Positions 1 through 5,483 of a stretch of 5,483 nucleotides of DNA are shown piece after piece. The DNA is taken from contig CASGVX010000155.1 of assembly GCA_949346185.1 (NCBI GenBank), positions 1 to 5,483 on the forward strand. The letters run 5' to 3'. The position numbers were made by a program, and so were the translations under genes. Numbering within the stretch: position 1 is the first letter of the stretch; the number at the start of each line of letters is the position of its first letter. Source of the stretch: an uncultured Lachnospiraceae bacterium. Its GTDB lineage: Bacteria; Bacillota; Clostridia; Lachnospirales; Lachnospiraceae. The notes beneath the pieces are model-generated. The model had not been told where the DNA came from, searched no databases, and was given only the letters and a program-made list of their open reading frames with translations.

Positions 1-135
1 GTGACAACGGCGGGGGGAGATGTGACGATTCGCTTCCTGGAGGTGGAGATGGCAGAGAGGATTGTGGAGCGGCTAAAGACGAGGATTAACCAGTATGCAG
101 TGGCGGAACGGGAGGAGCGGAAGGAAGATGAATAA
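1..135 (+). CDS. bPH2 (DUF304) domain membrane protein, YdbS-like, C-terminal fragment
   Basis: Frame +1 is open from the first base to a TAA at 133-135, giving the last 44 residues of a protein whose start lies upstream of the window; the GTG at position 1 is an internal Val codon, not a start. The visible piece begins VTTAGGDVTIRFLEVEMAER and ends in a charged, Glu/Arg-rich tail. A strand ending in 'TAGG', followed by a short strand and an amphipathic helix (MAERIVERLKTRI), is how YdbS-type bacterial PH domains (bPH2, PF03703) usually end. The next gene encodes a YdbT-like three-module bPH2 protein and overlaps this one by 8 bases, matching the ydbS-ydbT order of B. subtilis. YdbS proteins are small, with two membrane helices and one cytoplasmic PH-like domain; those parts are outside the window. 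The assignment rests on a short tail plus context, so it is likely rather than certain. Confidence 0.75.
   Translation: MTTAGGDVTIRFLEVEMAERIVERLKTRINQYAVAEREERKEDE
111..117 (+). promoter_or_regulatory. Ribosome binding site for the YdbT-like gene
   Basis: GGAGGAG lies inside the end of the upstream coding region, 10 bases before ATG 128. It supports translation starting just before the upstream stop at 133-135, that is, translational coupling. A second purine stretch at 141-148 could instead serve ATG 149. Confidence 0.5.
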
Positions 136-1714
136 GGGAAAGGAAGGGATGCCCTCGAATCATGGAACTGTGGCTGGGAATGGAGCGGGGGAAGGAGAGT
201 TGTTTCTCAGGAATCACATTACCTATATTGTGGAAAGGGCATGGACGGTGATTCTTATTTTTGTTTTTGCCATCATTGGAAATGAGGAATTGCTGAACGT
301 GGTCATCTCTTTTCTGAAAAGGGAGAAACTGGATGAGAACATGCAGATACACCTGTTGTGGTTTTTGGGAGTGCTGGCGTTGCTGCTGGTGCTATTGGGC
401 TGGCTTTTGAACCGCTGGTACCGCACCACGCTGACGGTGAAGGATGGCACTATTACCTACAGGCAGAAGACCTTGACAAGGAAAAGCAATACCTTGTCAG
501 TCAAGCAGGTCTCCAATGTGAATGTGGAGCAGAATATCTTCGAGATGATCTTTGGCACCTGCAAGATGCGGCTGGACACGGACAGTCTCTCCACTGCGGA
601 TAAGACCGATGTGGAGATGGTCTTGAAGAAGAAGAGGGCGGAAGAGGTCAAAAAGAGCATTCTGGCAATGAAAGAGGGCGTGGATGTCCAGGAGGTAGAG
701 GGGGATATGGACGTGGAGGAGTATGATATCCTCTATACTGCGGGCGAGACGATGGTAAATGGCCTGCTGTCCATTACCGTGTCCCAGTTGGTGGCGGCGG
801 TGGCTTTCCTAGTTTCTTTCGCCCTGACCTTAAGTGTAACCTTGCATGATGTGTCAAAGGGGGATTACGATAACGTCATTGCCGGGCTAGGTCTGCTGGT
901 GATGGAATTTTTCACCGCATTCTCCTTTGCCTGGGCAATCATTAAGAAGATTTTGCAGGATTTCCGCTTCCGTGCCAGACGGAAGGATGACCAGATTTAT
1001 GTTTCCTGCGGGCTGTGGAAGAAGAAAAGCTACATGGTGCCAGTGGATAAAATCAATGGAGTGAAAATCGAGTATCCGGTGCTTGCCAGAATATTTGGCA
1101 GGGGGTATCTGCGAGTTCTGAACGTGGGAGGCGAGGGCGAAGAAGCGGACGGAATGAAGCTGCTTCTCTTGGGCACTTACGATGATTTGAAGAGAAGAAT
1201 GGAAATTCTGCTGCCGGAGTTTCAAATGCCTGATTTGAAAAAACGGACAAGGGTGCCGAGGCAGTGGATGTATATTCGGATGCTGGCATCTGTGGTGATG
1301 GGAGTGGTCAGTGGCGCAGCAGTCTATTTGGGATTGCTCACCGGATTTGGCTCAGAACGGGAATTTCATCAGGCGACAGGATGGAATTGCCCAGCCATAT
1401 GCCTAGGCATTGGCATTGCCATGATGCTTCTCTGGCTGCTGCGTTCCTATCTGATGTATAAGACCTGCGGAATCGGGTATCTGCCTAGGGAATTGCTGCT
1501 GGTTCAGGGAAGATTTAGAAAAGAAGTTTCCCTGATACCCTATGGGAGAATCCAGTACATTTGCTATGAGAGGGGACCCATGGAGCAGCTTTTTGGACTG
1601 CAGCATGGCCATGTGTCCATGCTTGCCAGCATGGCCAGCCGATGCAGGCAGATGGGAAGCTTTCGGGTGGAGGATTTTCATGTCTTGGAGGAAAAACTGC
1701 GGGAGACATATTAG
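128..1714 (+). CDS. YdbT-like membrane protein with three bPH2 (DUF304) domains
   Basis: A 528-residue protein, close to the roughly 490 residues of B. subtilis YdbT. It contains three copies of a 'two membrane helices then PH-like domain' module. Helices lie near residues 38-52 and 74-95, 212-240 and 250-273, and 383-407 and 421-442. The soluble domains follow at about 97-180, 278-362 and 445-528. Each domain has the family's signature ending in FG: VNVEQNIFEMIFG (131-143), VKIEYPVLARIFG (312-324) and ICYERGPMEQLFG (478-490). No catalytic residues are evident; it is probably a membrane scaffold or protective factor partnered with the YdbS-like protein. In B. subtilis, ydbST belongs to the SigW regulon and contributes to resistance against peptide antibiotics of related bacilli; that role is not shown here. 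I chose ATG 128 because it overlaps the upstream stop and has GGAGGAG 10 bases before it. ATG 149 (521 aa) and ATG 95 (539 aa) are possible. The first 25 residues are polar and low in complexity. The stop is TAG at 1712-1714. Confidence 0.88.
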   Translation: MNKGKEGMPSNHGTVAGNGAGEGELFLRNHITYIVERAWTVILIFVFAIIGNEELLNVVISFLKREKLDENMQIHLLWFLGVLALLLVLLGWLLNRWYRTTLTVKDGTITYRQKTLTRKSNTLSVKQVSNVNVEQNIFEMIFGTCKMRLDTDSLSTADKTDVEMVLKKKRAEEVKKSILAMKEGVDVQEVEGDMDVEEYDILYTAGETMVNGLLSITVSQLVAAVAFLVSFALTLSVTLHDVSKGDYDNVIAGLGLLVMEFFTAFSFAWAIIKKILQDFRFRARRKDDQIYVSCGLWKKKSYMVPVDKINGVKIEYPVLARIFGRGYLRVLNVGGEGEEADGMKLLLLGTYDDLKRRMEILLPEFQMPDLKKRTRVPRQWMYIRMLASVVMGVVSGAAVYLGLLTGFGSEREFHQATGWNCPAICLGIGIAMMLLWLLRSYLMYKTCGIGYLPRELLLVQGRFRKEVSLIPYGRIQYICYERGPMEQLFGLQHGHVSMLASMASRCRQMGSFRVEDFHVLEEKLRETY

Positions 1715-1716
1715 AG

Positions 1717-1722
1717 AGGAGG
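1717..1722 (+). promoter_or_regulatory. Ribosome binding site that decides the GT4 start
   Basis: AGGAGG sits 7 bases before GTG 1730 but only 1 base before ATG 1724. Normal Firmicute spacing therefore favours the GTG, although the ATG gives the slightly longer frame. Confidence 0.65.
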
Positions 1723-1729
1723 GATGGGC

Positions 1730-2935
1730 GTGAGGAAGGCGTTATTGGTGACCCGGGTGAGCGGATTCGTACCTCAGCACGAGATGAACAATGTGAAGAT
1801 ATTGCAGGAATTGGGATTTGAGGTGCATTATGCCACAGATTTGCAGAATGTGGTGTATGGGAAGGATAATAGCCGCCTGGAGGGTAGCGGGATGATTCCC
1901 CACCAGATTGACTTCTGCCGTTCTCCCTTCTCCCGCAAGGTCAAGATTGCCCAGAGGCAGCTGGAGGATTTGATGCTTCGGGAAACCTTCGACCTGATTC
2001 ACTGCCATATGCCCATGAGCGGGGTGGTGGCCAGAAGGGCTGCATGGCAGGTGCGGAAGAAGACGGGGCGGGAAGTGCCCGTATTATATACCGCCCATGG
2101 GTTTCATTTTTGCCATGGCGTTCCTTGGAAAAATTGGCTATATTACCCTATAGAGCGACATTATGCCAGATATACCGACCGATTGATCTTGATTAACCAG
2201 GAGGATTATCGGCGGGGATGCCATTTTCCCATACGGGGCAAGGTGGTGAAAATCAATGGAGTGGGGATGGACTTGGAAAAGATGGCACCCTATCAGAAGC
2301 GGCACTGGCAAGTTGGAGGAGATGGAAAAGAATGTGGTACTGCCTGTGACATCCGAAAGCACTATGGCATTCCCTCGGACTGTGGTATCTTAGTGACCGT
2401 GGGGGAACTGGCTCCCTCCAAGAATCATCTGGTGGCCATAGAGGCCATGGCGGAACTGCAGGATCTGAATCTGGTCTATCTGATTTGCGGCAAGGGAAGG
2501 ATGGAGGCTGCCTTGCGGAAGAAGGTGCGGGAACTTCATCTGGAAAATAATGTGTGCTTTGCGGGATATGTGGAGCATATTCCGGAACTCTTGCAGCAGT
2601 GCGACTGCTTTTTCTTTCCCTCTGGCAGGGAAGGGCTTCCGGTGGCGGTGATGGAGGCCATGGCGGTGGGTCTGCCGGTTATCGCTGCGGATATCCGTGG
2701 CGTTCACGACCTAATCCAGCATGGAAAGGGCGGGTATCTGACTAAGAGTTTTTCTCACGCTGAATATGCGGCAAAGGTGCGCAGGCTTTTTGCTGAAAAA
2801 GGCAGCGAGAGCGCCTTGTCCAAGGTGGCCAGGAGGGAAGAACTGGGGAGATGGAACCAAGAGAGGATCAAGGGGTTTTCTCTGGAAGTGGTGGAGAAGC
2901 AGATGCGTCAGATCTATAGCGAGGTGGTGAGGTGA
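1730..2935 (+). CDS. Glycosyltransferase family 4 (GT-B fold), EpsD/CapM-like
   Basis: A 401-residue enzyme predicted to move a sugar from a nucleotide-sugar donor onto a lipid-linked saccharide at the cytoplasmic face of the membrane, with retention of configuration as in family GT4. The N-terminal half has the Rossmann start RKALLVTRVSGF, then FDLIHCHMPMSG (residues 87-98) and the TAHGFHF loop (121-127). An aromatic stretch, WLYYPIERHYARYTDRLILI, follows and is typical of the EpsD/CapM subgroup. The C-terminal half opens with VTVGELAPSKNH (222-233), has LICGKGR (251-257), and carries the E-x7-E motif in REGLPVAVMEAM with Glu301 and Glu309, the donor-binding signature. A slightly long, Cys-containing loop near 190-210 precedes the second half. 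GTG 1730 is preferred for its AGGAGG spacing; ATG 1724 would add two residues. It starts 15 bases after the YdbT-like stop and its stop overlaps the next start, so it belongs to one operon. The sugar and linkage cannot be read from sequence. Confidence 0.92.
   Translation: MRKALLVTRVSGFVPQHEMNNVKILQELGFEVHYATDLQNVVYGKDNSRLEGSGMIPHQIDFCRSPFSRKVKIAQRQLEDLMLRETFDLIHCHMPMSGVVARRAAWQVRKKTGREVPVLYTAHGFHFCHGVPWKNWLYYPIERHYARYTDRLILINQEDYRRGCHFPIRGKVVKINGVGMDLEKMAPYQKRHWQVGGDGKECGTACDIRKHYGIPSDCGILVTVGELAPSKNHLVAIEAMAELQDLNLVYLICGKGRMEAALRKKVRELHLENNVCFAGYVEHIPELLQQCDCFFFPSGREGLPVAVMEAMAVGLPVIAADIRGVHDLIQHGKGGYLTKSFSHAEYAAKVRRLFAEKGSESALSKVARREELGRWNQERIKGFSLEVVEKQMRQIYSEVVR
2921..2927 (+). promoter_or_regulatory. 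Ribosome binding site for the first GT2 gene
   Basis: GAGGTGG lies within the end of the GT4 gene, 7 bases before ATG 2935. The ATG shares its A with the TGA at 2933-2935 (TGATG), which favours ATG 2935 over the GTG at 2932 and indicates translational coupling. Confidence 0.55.
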
Positions 2936-3750
2936 TGAGCAGACCGCTGGTATCGGTGATTATGGGGGTTTACAATGAAAAAAATAGAGAACAGCTGGAA
3001 CTAGCCATTGATTCCATTCTCTCTCAGACCTTGCAGGAAATAGAATTTATTATTTGCGATGATGGCTCGGAGCAGACCTGCAGTGAGATGCTTCGAGAAA
3101 TCTGTGCCAGAGATGGGCGGATTCGGCTGTATCGCCATGAGGAAAATCAGGGGCTGGCGGCGGCACTCAATACCTGCCTCTCCCATGCCAGGGGGGAGTA
3201 TGTAGCCAGGATGGATGGAGATGACATTTCCAAGCCTGAGAGATTAAAACGGCAGTGGGAGTATCTGGAGAATCATCCGGCCTATGCGCTGGTGGGATGC
3301 AGTGCGGAATTGATTGATGAAAGGGGAATATGGGGGAATCGGGATTTGATTCCCGACCCGAAGAAGGAAGATTTTTTGTTTGGCTCGCCCTTTATGCACC
3401 CCACGATTATGATGCGGCGGGGGGTGCTTGCCAGGCTGGGGGGATATTGCACGGAGGACTTTGCGCTGAGGACGGAGGATTATGAGCTTTTCATGCGGCT
3501 GTATGCGCTGGGGGAACGGGGGCATAATATGCCAGAACGATTATTTTGCTACCGGGAGGATGGAAATTCTTATGTGCGCCGGAAATATCGCTATCGCTTG
3601 AGAGAGTTTGAGGTGCGGAGGCGGGGATTTGCCAGACTGGGAATTTCTCGGGGCAATAAAAGATACATTATCAAGCCGCTGATCGTGGGGCTGATTCCTG
3701 GATGGCTGATGAAAATCTATAAAATGCGTAAAGGGGGAAGCAGTTCATAG
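2935..3750 (+). CDS. Glycosyltransferase family 2 (GT-A fold), EpsE-like
   Basis: A 271-residue inverting-type GT2 enzyme, likely adding a sugar to the growing lipid-linked repeat unit. The opening strand VSVIMGVYNE (residues 6-15) leads to the nucleotide-binding DDGS at 42-45. NQGLAAALN (71-79) follows, then the metal-binding DxD motif in ARMDGDDISKPERL with Asp94, Asp96 and Asp97. MHPTIMMRR (154-162) and the acceptor-side TEDYELFMRL (180-189, Glu181/Asp182 as candidate catalytic base) complete the fold. All expected catalytic landmarks are intact and the length is ordinary for a single-domain GT2. The C-terminus is basic with a hydrophobic stretch at about 244-262 (YIIKPLIVGLIPGWLMKIY), probably a peripheral membrane anchor, not a classical transmembrane helix. 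The start is ATG 2935, overlapping the GT4 stop by one base; GTG 2932 would add one residue. The stop is TAG at 3748-3750. Donor and linkage are unknown. Confidence 0.92.
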   Translation: MSRPLVSVIMGVYNEKNREQLELAIDSILSQTLQEIEFIICDDGSEQTCSEMLREICARDGRIRLYRHEENQGLAAALNTCLSHARGEYVARMDGDDISKPERLKRQWEYLENHPAYALVGCSAELIDERGIWGNRDLIPDPKKEDFLFGSPFMHPTIMMRRGVLARLGGYCTEDFALRTEDYELFMRLYALGERGHNMPERLFCYREDGNSYVRRKYRYRLREFEVRRRGFARLGISRGNKRYIIKPLIVGLIPGWLMKIYKMRKGGSSS

Positions 3751-3834
3751 TAACGGGAAGGAGCTGTCCCCGGCAAAAAGCCCAAGGTAGGAGAGGGTTG
3801 TTGCGAATAAGAAGCTGGGAAGGAGGATTGCCTT
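3751..3834 (+). other. 84-base intergenic gap within the glycosyltransferase run
   Basis: This is the only gap longer than 20 bases in the window. It holds a purine-rich leader and the AGGAGG of the next gene, with an in-frame TAA at 3808-3810 blocking any upstream extension of that gene. The best hairpin I can draw is a 3-bp GGC/GCC stem around an A5 loop, too weak for a terminator. No good promoter hexamers are visible, so read-through from upstream is the simplest reading. Confidence 0.5.
3821..3826 (+). promoter_or_regulatory. Ribosome binding site that decides the GTG start of the second GT2 gene
   Basis: AGGAGG lies 8 bases before GTG 3835. The nearby TTG at 3828 is only 1 base away and is in another frame, so GTG 3835 is the only credible start. 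Confidence 0.7.
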
Positions 3835-4752
3835 GTGCCAGATTTGGGGATTGTAATATTAAACTACAATAATTGGGAAGACACGGTGGGCTGTCTGGAG
3901 AGCATTTGGGCAAATCCGCCGCAGGCTTCCTATCAGGTCATTTTGGTGGACAATGCCTCCAAGGTTTCGGAGAGTGATAAAATCAGGGAAATGATTTCCG
4001 GCGGGGAAGTTATTTTTATTAGAAATAAGGAGAATATGGGGTATAATGGAGGGAATAACGTGGGGATAAAGAAGGCATTGGAAATAGGGTGCCAGGGCAT
4101 TCTCCTGACGAATAATGACGTGCGCTTCACGCCCCGGTGCATTCAGGAATTGTGGGAGTACAGCAAGACCCACCCGCAGGTGGGGATTGTGGGGCCTAAG
4201 ATTCTGGACAGGGAGGGGAAGGTGCAGAAGAGCAATCTGTGCCGCAGGACTGGAATGAAGGAGAAATATCTGGTGCGCACCCGATTGCATGCGATTTTCC
4301 GCAGAAGCTACCGCACCTATTTTGGATTTGACAGGGACTATGACGGCACCTTTTCTGTATATGCGGTGCTGGGGTGCTGTCTTCTGCTTTCCAGAACATG
4401 CGCGGAGGCAGTGACCCCCTTTGATGAATATCCCTTTCTGTATGAGGAGGAATTGATGCTGGGCATCCGCATGGAGGAACGGGGATTCCAAACTGTCTAT
4501 CATGGCTCTGCTGTGATAGAGCATCTGCATGGGGGCAGCACCAGGCATGTGCGGGCATTTTCCTATTCCCACAATATTCGCAGCGAGATTTATTATTGCC
4601 GGAAGTATCTTGGGATGAGAAAATGGCAGATTCTGCCCTTGTATTGGTACCGGGTGGCATTATATCTGGCTAGGTGCGTGATGTACGGGGAGTTTCGTGA
4701 CTTTTGGGGAGAGTTTAGGGCGATGACCGAGGAGGAGCTTAGGAGATGCTGA
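3835..4752 (+). CDS. Glycosyltransferase family 2, rhamnosyltransferase-like (COG1216 type)
   Basis: A 305-residue GT-A enzyme of the group that includes many rhamnosyltransferases of capsule and exopolysaccharide clusters. It begins GIVILNYNNWEDTVGCLESI (residues 5-24), followed by VDNAS at 38-42 and the nucleotide-binding NMGYNGGNNVGI (67-78). LLTNNDV (90-96) takes the place of the DxD motif, with Asp95 the metal-ligand candidate. Next come VGPKILD (119-125), the glycine-containing strand VLGCCLLLSR (178-187) and the acceptor/catalytic segment FDEYPFLYEEELMLGIRM with Glu204-206. A late HLHGGST (230-236) is the conserved His/Gly element of this subgroup. The C-terminal helix near 262-284 is rich in Trp, Tyr and Leu and may contact the membrane. 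The GTG start is fixed by AGGAGG at good spacing and an in-frame stop upstream. It follows an 84-base gap, unlike its overlapping neighbours, and overlaps the next gene by 7 bases. Rhamnose as substrate is a family-level guess only. Confidence 0.9.
   Translation: MPDLGIVILNYNNWEDTVGCLESIWANPPQASYQVILVDNASKVSESDKIREMISGGEVIFIRNKENMGYNGGNNVGIKKALEIGCQGILLTNNDVRFTPRCIQELWEYSKTHPQVGIVGPKILDREGKVQKSNLCRRTGMKEKYLVRTRLHAIFRRSYRTYFGFDRDYDGTFSVYAVLGCCLLLSRTCAEAVTPFDEYPFLYEEELMLGIRMEERGFQTVYHGSAVIEHLHGGSTRHVRAFSYSHNIRSEIYYCRKYLGMRKWQILPLYWYRVALYLARCVMYGEFRDFWGEFRAMTEEELRRC
4731..4737 (+). promoter_or_regulatory. Ribosome binding site for the last GT2 gene
   Basis: GGAGGAG inside the end of the preceding gene is 8 bases before ATG 4746. 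A second AGGAG directly abuts the ATG and is too close to work. The arrangement suggests translational coupling across the 7-base overlap. Confidence 0.6.
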
Positions 4753-5483
4753 TACACATACTGATGGCAACCTGCAATGGAGAGCGGTATCTCCCGGAGC
4801 AGCTGGCCTCCATTGGCGGGCAGACAGAGGGGCAGTGGAAACTCCATGTGAGAGATGATGTCTCCGAAGACCGCACGTGGCAGCTGCTCCATGATTTTGC
4901 CGCAAATCATCCGGGGAAGGTGGAACTTGCTCGGAATAGGGAAAGATTGGGGGCGAAAGAGAATTTTGCCAAGCTGCTGCGGGAGGTGCGGGAGCCGGGG
5001 GATTATGCGTTCTGCGACCAGGATGACGTCTGGGAATCGAAGAAACTGGAAATTCTGCAGGGAAGGTTGCGGAAATTGGAGATGAATCAAAGGATATCTG
5101 AGAGGGTGCAGGATATAGAGAAACTGCAGGCTTCACAGGAAAAAAAACAGGGGTCAGCTGGGGAGAGGAAGGAAGTCTTGCCAGCTCTTGTCTATTCAGA
5201 TGCTGCTGTGATAAATCAGGCGGGGGAGGTGGTGTCGGAATCCTTCGTGGGGCAGACTGGGGTGCTACTGCCAGAGCACAGGGTGATGGAGTCCCTTCTG
5301 CTGTGCAATTTCGTCCAAGGGGCAGCAGCCATGTGGAATGGCCGCTTGCAGGAGATTTTGGGACAGCATGCTATGCCGGAGGAGGCTTTGATGCATGACT
5401 GGTGGCTGGCGCTGGTGGCAGCGGGGCATGGAAAGATTGGCTATGTGCCGGATCATTTCGGTGTGTATGATAATTTGACGGTC
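4746..5483 (+). CDS. Glycosyltransferase family 2, rhamnosyltransferase (RfbF/RgpB-type) family, 3'-truncated by window
   Basis: The frame stays open from ATG 4746 to the window end, giving 246 residues of a GT-A enzyme; typical relatives are about 290-330 residues, so most of the enzyme is present. It begins MLIHILMATCNGERYLPEQL, matching the family's 'LATYNGE(K/R)YL..QL' start. RDDVSEDRT (36-44) fits the usual RDDGSxDGT. FCDQDDVW (89-96) is the metal-binding motif with Asp91, Asp93 and Asp94. LVYSDAAVIN (148-157) and MHDWWLALVAAGHGKIGYVP (216-235) are strong subgroup markers, His217/Asp218 being the catalytic-region pair. Oddities: Gly-to-Val in the DDGS motif, a Tyr-to-Cys at residue 10, a roughly 30-residue Glu/Gln/Lys-rich insertion at about 112-145, and a shortened segment near residue 241 where relatives usually read YRQHG. 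The family includes rhamnosyltransferases of streptococcal and Gram-negative glycans, but substrate is unproven. It overlaps the preceding gene by 7 bases, as expected for one operon. Confidence 0.88.
   Translation, partial: MLIHILMATCNGERYLPEQLASIGGQTEGQWKLHVRDDVSEDRTWQLLHDFAANHPGKVELARNRERLGAKENFAKLLREVREPGDYAFCDQDDVWESKKLEILQGRLRKLEMNQRISERVQDIEKLQASQEKKQGSAGERKEVLPALVYSDAAVINQAGEVVSESFVGQTGVLLPEHRVMESLLLCNFVQGAAAMWNGRLQEILGQHAMPEEALMHDWWLALVAAGHGKIGYVPDHFGVYDNLTV
5140..5147 (+). repeat. A8 homopolymer within the last glycosyltransferase gene
   Basis: Eight consecutive A bases occur in codons GAA-AAA-AAA inside the charged insertion. The frame reads correctly on both sides (SDAAVIN follows), so the gene is intact as sequenced. 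Such a run is a possible site of replication or transcription slippage. Confidence 0.6.

Noticed and set aside
1617..1634. Perfect 6-bp inverted repeat CCATGC-TTGCCA-GCATGG
   Set aside because: It is within the third PH-domain coding sequence, short, lacks a T-run, and arises from Met/Ala/Ser codons; no regulatory role is supported.
1049..2263. 15-base exact repeat AAAATCAATGGAGTG at 1049-1063 and 2249-2263
   Set aside because: Both copies are in frame and encode KINGV in unrelated proteins at positions where each family expects a similar peptide; a chance match aided by shared codon bias.
3695..3725. TATAAA at 3718-3723 as a possible -10 box for the gene at 3835
   Set aside because: It lies inside the end of the preceding gene, the matching -35 position (TTCCTG) is poor, and there is no extended -10; AT-rich Lys/Ile/Tyr codons explain it.
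3768..3785. Possible terminator hairpin around GGCAAAAAGCC
   Set aside because: The stem is only 3 bp and is not followed by a T-run, so it cannot be called a terminator.
3859..4572. Long open frame on the - strand (237 codons) opposite the second GT2 gene
   Set aside because: It lies wholly antisense to a well-supported glycosyltransferase, shows no recognisable motif, and is explained by the G-rich codon bias of the + strand gene, which leaves few stops on the complement.
4593..5136. Two overlapping - strand open frames of 165 and 158 codons opposite the last two genes
   Set aside because: Their Pro/Ser/His-rich translations are what the complement of G-rich coding DNA produces; no ribosome binding site or domain is seen.
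5455..5483. Frameshift as the cause of the missing YRQHG-like segment in the last gene
   Set aside because: The other two + frames run into stops within the window end and do not give the family pattern, so an in-frame difference is more likely than a shift.

Overview
The window is a dense, single-direction gene run from what is probably a low-to-moderate G+C Firmicute, most likely a Clostridia/Lachnospiraceae-type anaerobe. This rests on the strong AGGAGG-type ribosome binding sites, the very purine- and G-rich coding strand, the frequent AGG/AGA/CGG arginine codons, the stop/start overlaps, and the ydbS-ydbT-like gene pair known from Bacillus and Clostridia. The taxonomic placement is inference; there is no rRNA or other marker gene here.

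Layout, all on the + strand: (1) positions 1-135 are the C-terminal 44 codons of a small bPH2-domain (DUF304, YdbS-like) membrane protein. (2) Positions 128-1714 are a large YdbT-like protein made of three repeated 'two membrane helices + bPH2 domain' modules; it overlaps gene 1 by 8 bases. (3) Positions 1730-2935 are a GT4-family (GT-B fold) glycosyltransferase resembling EpsD/CapM-type enzymes. (4) Positions 2935-3750 are a GT2 (GT-A fold) glycosyltransferase, coupled to gene 3 by a TGATG overlap. (5) After an 84-base gap, positions 3835-4752 are a second GT2 enzyme of the rhamnosyltransferase-like COG1216 type. (6) Positions 4746-5483 are a third GT2 enzyme, overlapping gene 5 by 7 bases and cut off by the window end.

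Together this looks like the junction between a two-gene membrane PH-domain module (implicated in B. subtilis in resistance to antimicrobial peptides) and an exopolysaccharide, capsule or cell-wall glycan operon. Four successive glycosyltransferases are enough to add several sugars to a lipid-linked repeat unit on the inner face of the membrane. The initiating sugar-phosphate transferase, flippase, polymerase and nucleotide-sugar synthesis genes are not in this window and would be expected beyond it. No convincing promoter, terminator, RNA gene, mobile element or CRISPR array was seen.

I see no evidence here for a wholly new system. The points most worth a second look are the tight linkage of the YdbS/YdbT-like pair to a glycan operon, and the last glycosyltransferase, which keeps its catalytic DQDD motif but departs from its family at several normally conserved places and carries a charged insertion with an eight-A run.
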